A stretch of DNA of 64,000 nucleotides, taken from an uncultured Dorea sp. (GTDB lineage Bacteria > Bacillota > Clostridia > Lachnospirales > Lachnospiraceae). The stretch lies in contig CAJUBG010000004.1 in assembly GCA_910584575.1 (NCBI GenBank), positions 1 through 64,000 on the forward strand, written 5' to 3'. Each line of letters starts with the position of its first letter. The stretch's first letter is position 1. The notes under the pieces are model-generated. The model did not search any database. It saw nothing but the letters and a program-made list of their open reading frames with translations, and had not been told where the DNA came from. Position numbers and translations under genes: made by a program. Shown here piece by piece: positions 62,340 to 64,000 of the stretch.

Positions 62340-63305
62340 TCAGCCGCCGATTTCAACCATCCTTCTGCACTCTGTAATTCCTTCCTCCGTCTCAAAACAG
62401 TGCATCTTAGGCTTACGGACAACAGCCTCCCTAATGGCGCCCTTAATCTCCTGATATGCCTCCTCCCGAACCACACGTCTCATGTCTATAAAATCTCCAT
62501 AGCACAGACAGGGCTTCAACTCCCCTTTGGCCGTAAGACGAATTCGATTACAGGAAGCGCAGAATTTTCTGTGGACAGCGCAGATAAAACCAACACACCC
62601 TTCAAATCCCGGAATTCGGTAGTAAACAGCAGGCCCGTTTCCATGTATCCTATCGTCTTTCTCAATTTGAGGATATTTCTCCCGCAGGAGAGAAAGTATT
62701 TCGTTTCCATCGACTCCTTTTTGTTTCTCTCCAAAACCAATTGGCATCAGCTCAATAAACCTCACATCCACAGGCATCTCCCTTGCAATTCCGGCAAGAG
62801 CCTCCCATTCAGAAGCATTCACCCCTCTTTGGAGAACCGTGTTGATTTTCACCCGAAGTCCACTTTCTACTGCCTTATAAATACTTTCCTTCACTCTCCC
62901 AAGCTCATCAAATCCCGTAATCTGCCGGTAGAGGGCCGCATCTAAGGTATCCAGGCTGATATTCACCCCGTCAAGGCCATTTTCCAGAAGCTCGTCCAAA
63001 AAATCTCCGAGAAGAACGCCGTTGGTAGTAAGGGTTACCTGCTCAACCCTGGGAATTCTCCGTAGCCGCCCTATAAGCTGCGGGCATCCACGGCGCACCA
63101 AAGGCTCGCCGCCTGTAATCTTAAAACGCTGGATTCCCAACTCTGCCGCCGCCTGACTGATTCGTTCTATTTCCTCGAAGGTAAGAAGCTCGCTCACAGG
63201 CGACAAGGCGATTCCCTCTGGCATACAATACCTGCACCGCAGATTGCACCGGTCTGTGACAGAGATACGCATATAGTCAATCTCCCTGCCCAAGCTGTCT
63301 CTCAT
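62340..63305 (-). CDS. moaA: GTP 3',8-cyclase
   Basis: A 321-residue radical SAM enzyme with RISVTDRCNLRCRYCMPEG at the N-terminus, the GGEPLVRRG segment and a second cysteine cluster at CASCNRIRLTAKGELKPC near 260. It begins molybdopterin synthesis from GTP. I chose the ATG at 63303-63305; it overlaps the end of moaC by 29 bp. Confidence 0.95.
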   Translation of the reverse strand: MRDSLGREIDYMRISVTDRCNLRCRYCMPEGIALSPVSELLTFEEIERISQAAAELGIQRFKITGGEPLVRRGCPQLIGRLRRIPRVEQVTLTTNGVLLGDFLDELLENGLDGVNISLDTLDAALYRQITGFDELGRVKESIYKAVESGLRVKINTVLQRGVNASEWEALAGIAREMPVDVRFIELMPIGFGEKQKGVDGNEILSLLREKYPQIEKDDRIHGNGPAVYYRIPGFEGCVGFICAVHRKFCASCNRIRLTAKGELKPCLCYGDFIDMRRVVREEAYQEIKGAIREAVVRKPKMHCFETEEGITECRRMVEIGG

Positions 63306-63765
63306 AACCTCCACTCTTTCCGCCGTTCTTTCTTTCCAGACAGATATCATGTATCTCCATGCCCCTGTCCATAGCTTTGCACATATCGTATATGGTAAGA
63401 AGCGCCACCGATACTCCGGTCAGCGCCTCCATCTCCACCCCCGTCTTTCCCGCCACCCTTACGGTGCAGACCGCCTCAATCTCACATTCCTCCTCTAGCA
63501 AACGAAAATCAACGGACGCCTTGGTAATCTCTAGGACATGGCACAAAGGAATTAAGTTTGCCGTCTGCTTTGTTGCCATAATTCCCGCAATTCTTGCAAC
63601 TCCCAGTACATCCCCCTTGGCGGCGGTTCCCTTCTCCACCGCCTCGTACACCGCCCTGCTGACTCGGATTCTGCCTCTTGCCGCCGCCGTGCGGTCAGTG
63701 ACCTCTTTTTTCGTCACATCGACCATAATGGCATTGCCCTCCCTGTCAAAATGGCTTAACTCCAT
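63277..63765 (-). CDS. moaC: Cyclic pyranopterin monophosphate synthase
   Basis: A 162-residue protein with MVDVTKKEVTDRTAAARGRI, LIPLCHVLEITKASVDF near 75 and VEMEALTGVSVALLTIYDMCKA near 110. It catalyses the second step of molybdopterin synthesis with MoaA. Overlaps moaA, so one operon. Confidence 0.95.
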   Translation of the reverse strand: MELSHFDREGNAIMVDVTKKEVTDRTAAARGRIRVSRAVYEAVEKGTAAKGDVLGVARIAGIMATKQTANLIPLCHVLEITKASVDFRLLEEECEIEAVCTVRVAGKTGVEMEALTGVSVALLTIYDMCKAMDRGMEIHDICLERKNGGKSGGYERQLGQGD

Positions 63766-63768
63766 CTA

Positions 63769-64000
63769 TCAAGCGCCTCCCTTCCCGAACCCGCAATTTG
63801 GAAATGTACACACAGGGCAGGACAGGCATAACCCGCCTTCTCCCAATACGGAAATGTCCTCTGCCTCCAATATTTCTCCTGCCATAATCCGTGGAAGCGC
63901 CAGATCAAAAATAGTCCGTTTCGCGTACATCACACATCCTGGAAGCCCCATAATCGCAATATCGCCGCGCCTGCCCTCAAAACGGGTCTCCTTCTCTCTT
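63769..64000 (-). CDS. C-terminal part of a molybdopterin-binding (MoeA-like) protein, cut by the edge
   Basis: The frame continues past 64000. The visible 77 residues include GDIAIMGLPGCVMYAKRTIF and a cysteine-rich end (LCLSCPVCTFPNCGFGKG). This end is like the molybdopterin-binding proteins found in clostridial MoCo operons. It lies four bases upstream of moaC. Confidence 0.65.
   Translation of the reverse strand, partial: REKETRFEGRRGDIAIMGLPGCVMYAKRTIFDLALPRIMAGEILEAEDISVLGEGGLCLSCPVCTFPNCGFGKGGA

Noticed and set aside
1..64000. tRNA, rRNA, CRISPR, prophage or integrase genes
   Set aside because: None seen on either strand; in particular no serine or tyrosine recombinase that could drive the switches.

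Overview
The window looks like part of a chromosome from a gut Lachnospiraceae (Clostridia), possibly close to Clostridium scindens. The reasons are a bifurcating-hydrogenase-type NuoE/NuoF pair, AT-rich Gram-positive regulatory signals, and a short-chain dehydrogenase that closely resembles bile-acid 7-alpha-hydroxysteroid dehydrogenases. Most genes lie on the minus strand. Species assignment is inference.

Layout. 1-14.4 kb is housekeeping: hydrogenase-associated subunits, a siroheme enzyme, a metallopeptidase, a lipoprotein, an aldo/keto reductase with a ferredoxin tail, a GHKL/LytTR two-component pair, an HD hydrolase, dihydrolipoamide dehydrogenase, ung, hisF-hisH and an OmpR-type two-component pair. 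14.6-48.6 kb is AT-rich and holds two complete Wzx/Wzy-type surface-polysaccharide operons, both read leftwards. Operon 1 runs from about 48.35 to 28.8 kb and operon 2 from about 27.1 to 14.6 kb. An Rpn-type nuclease and a degenerate stretch lie between them. 48.6-57.1 kb carries the hydroxysteroid dehydrogenase, a GH31 glucosidase, transporters and a MerR/MATE pair. 57.1-64 kb has a purine-type riboswitch in front of an FAD oxidoreductase, then a molybdate-transport and molybdenum-cofactor operon that runs off the right edge.

The most interesting system is the control of the two polysaccharide operons. Each begins with the same cassette: inverted repeats flanking about 175-200 bp that contain a strong promoter, then two tandem NusG/LoaP-type antiterminator genes, then the biosynthesis genes. 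In the sequence given, both promoters point away from their operons, so both switches read as OFF. In the OFF orientation the promoter runs into a perfect intrinsic terminator made by the outer inverted repeat. Inversion would replace the distal arm and U-tract of that terminator with the ribosome-binding site of the first loaP gene. That gene has no usual start codon at either locus and seems to start at AUC. A third layer is slipped-strand variation: each operon has an acyltransferase gene with a long G tract. G12 is out of frame (OFF) in operon 2 and G10 is in frame (ON) in operon 1.

Operon 1 also carries an unusual three-gene set: an HMGL-type aldolase fused to a glycosyltransferase-like domain, a KdsB-like CMP-sugar synthetase, and a HAD phosphatase. 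It parallels the KdsA/KdsB/KdsC logic of Kdo synthesis with a different carbon-carbon bond-forming enzyme. No recombinase gene is visible in the window, so the invertase would have to act from elsewhere. All functions are read from sequence motifs; no database search was run.
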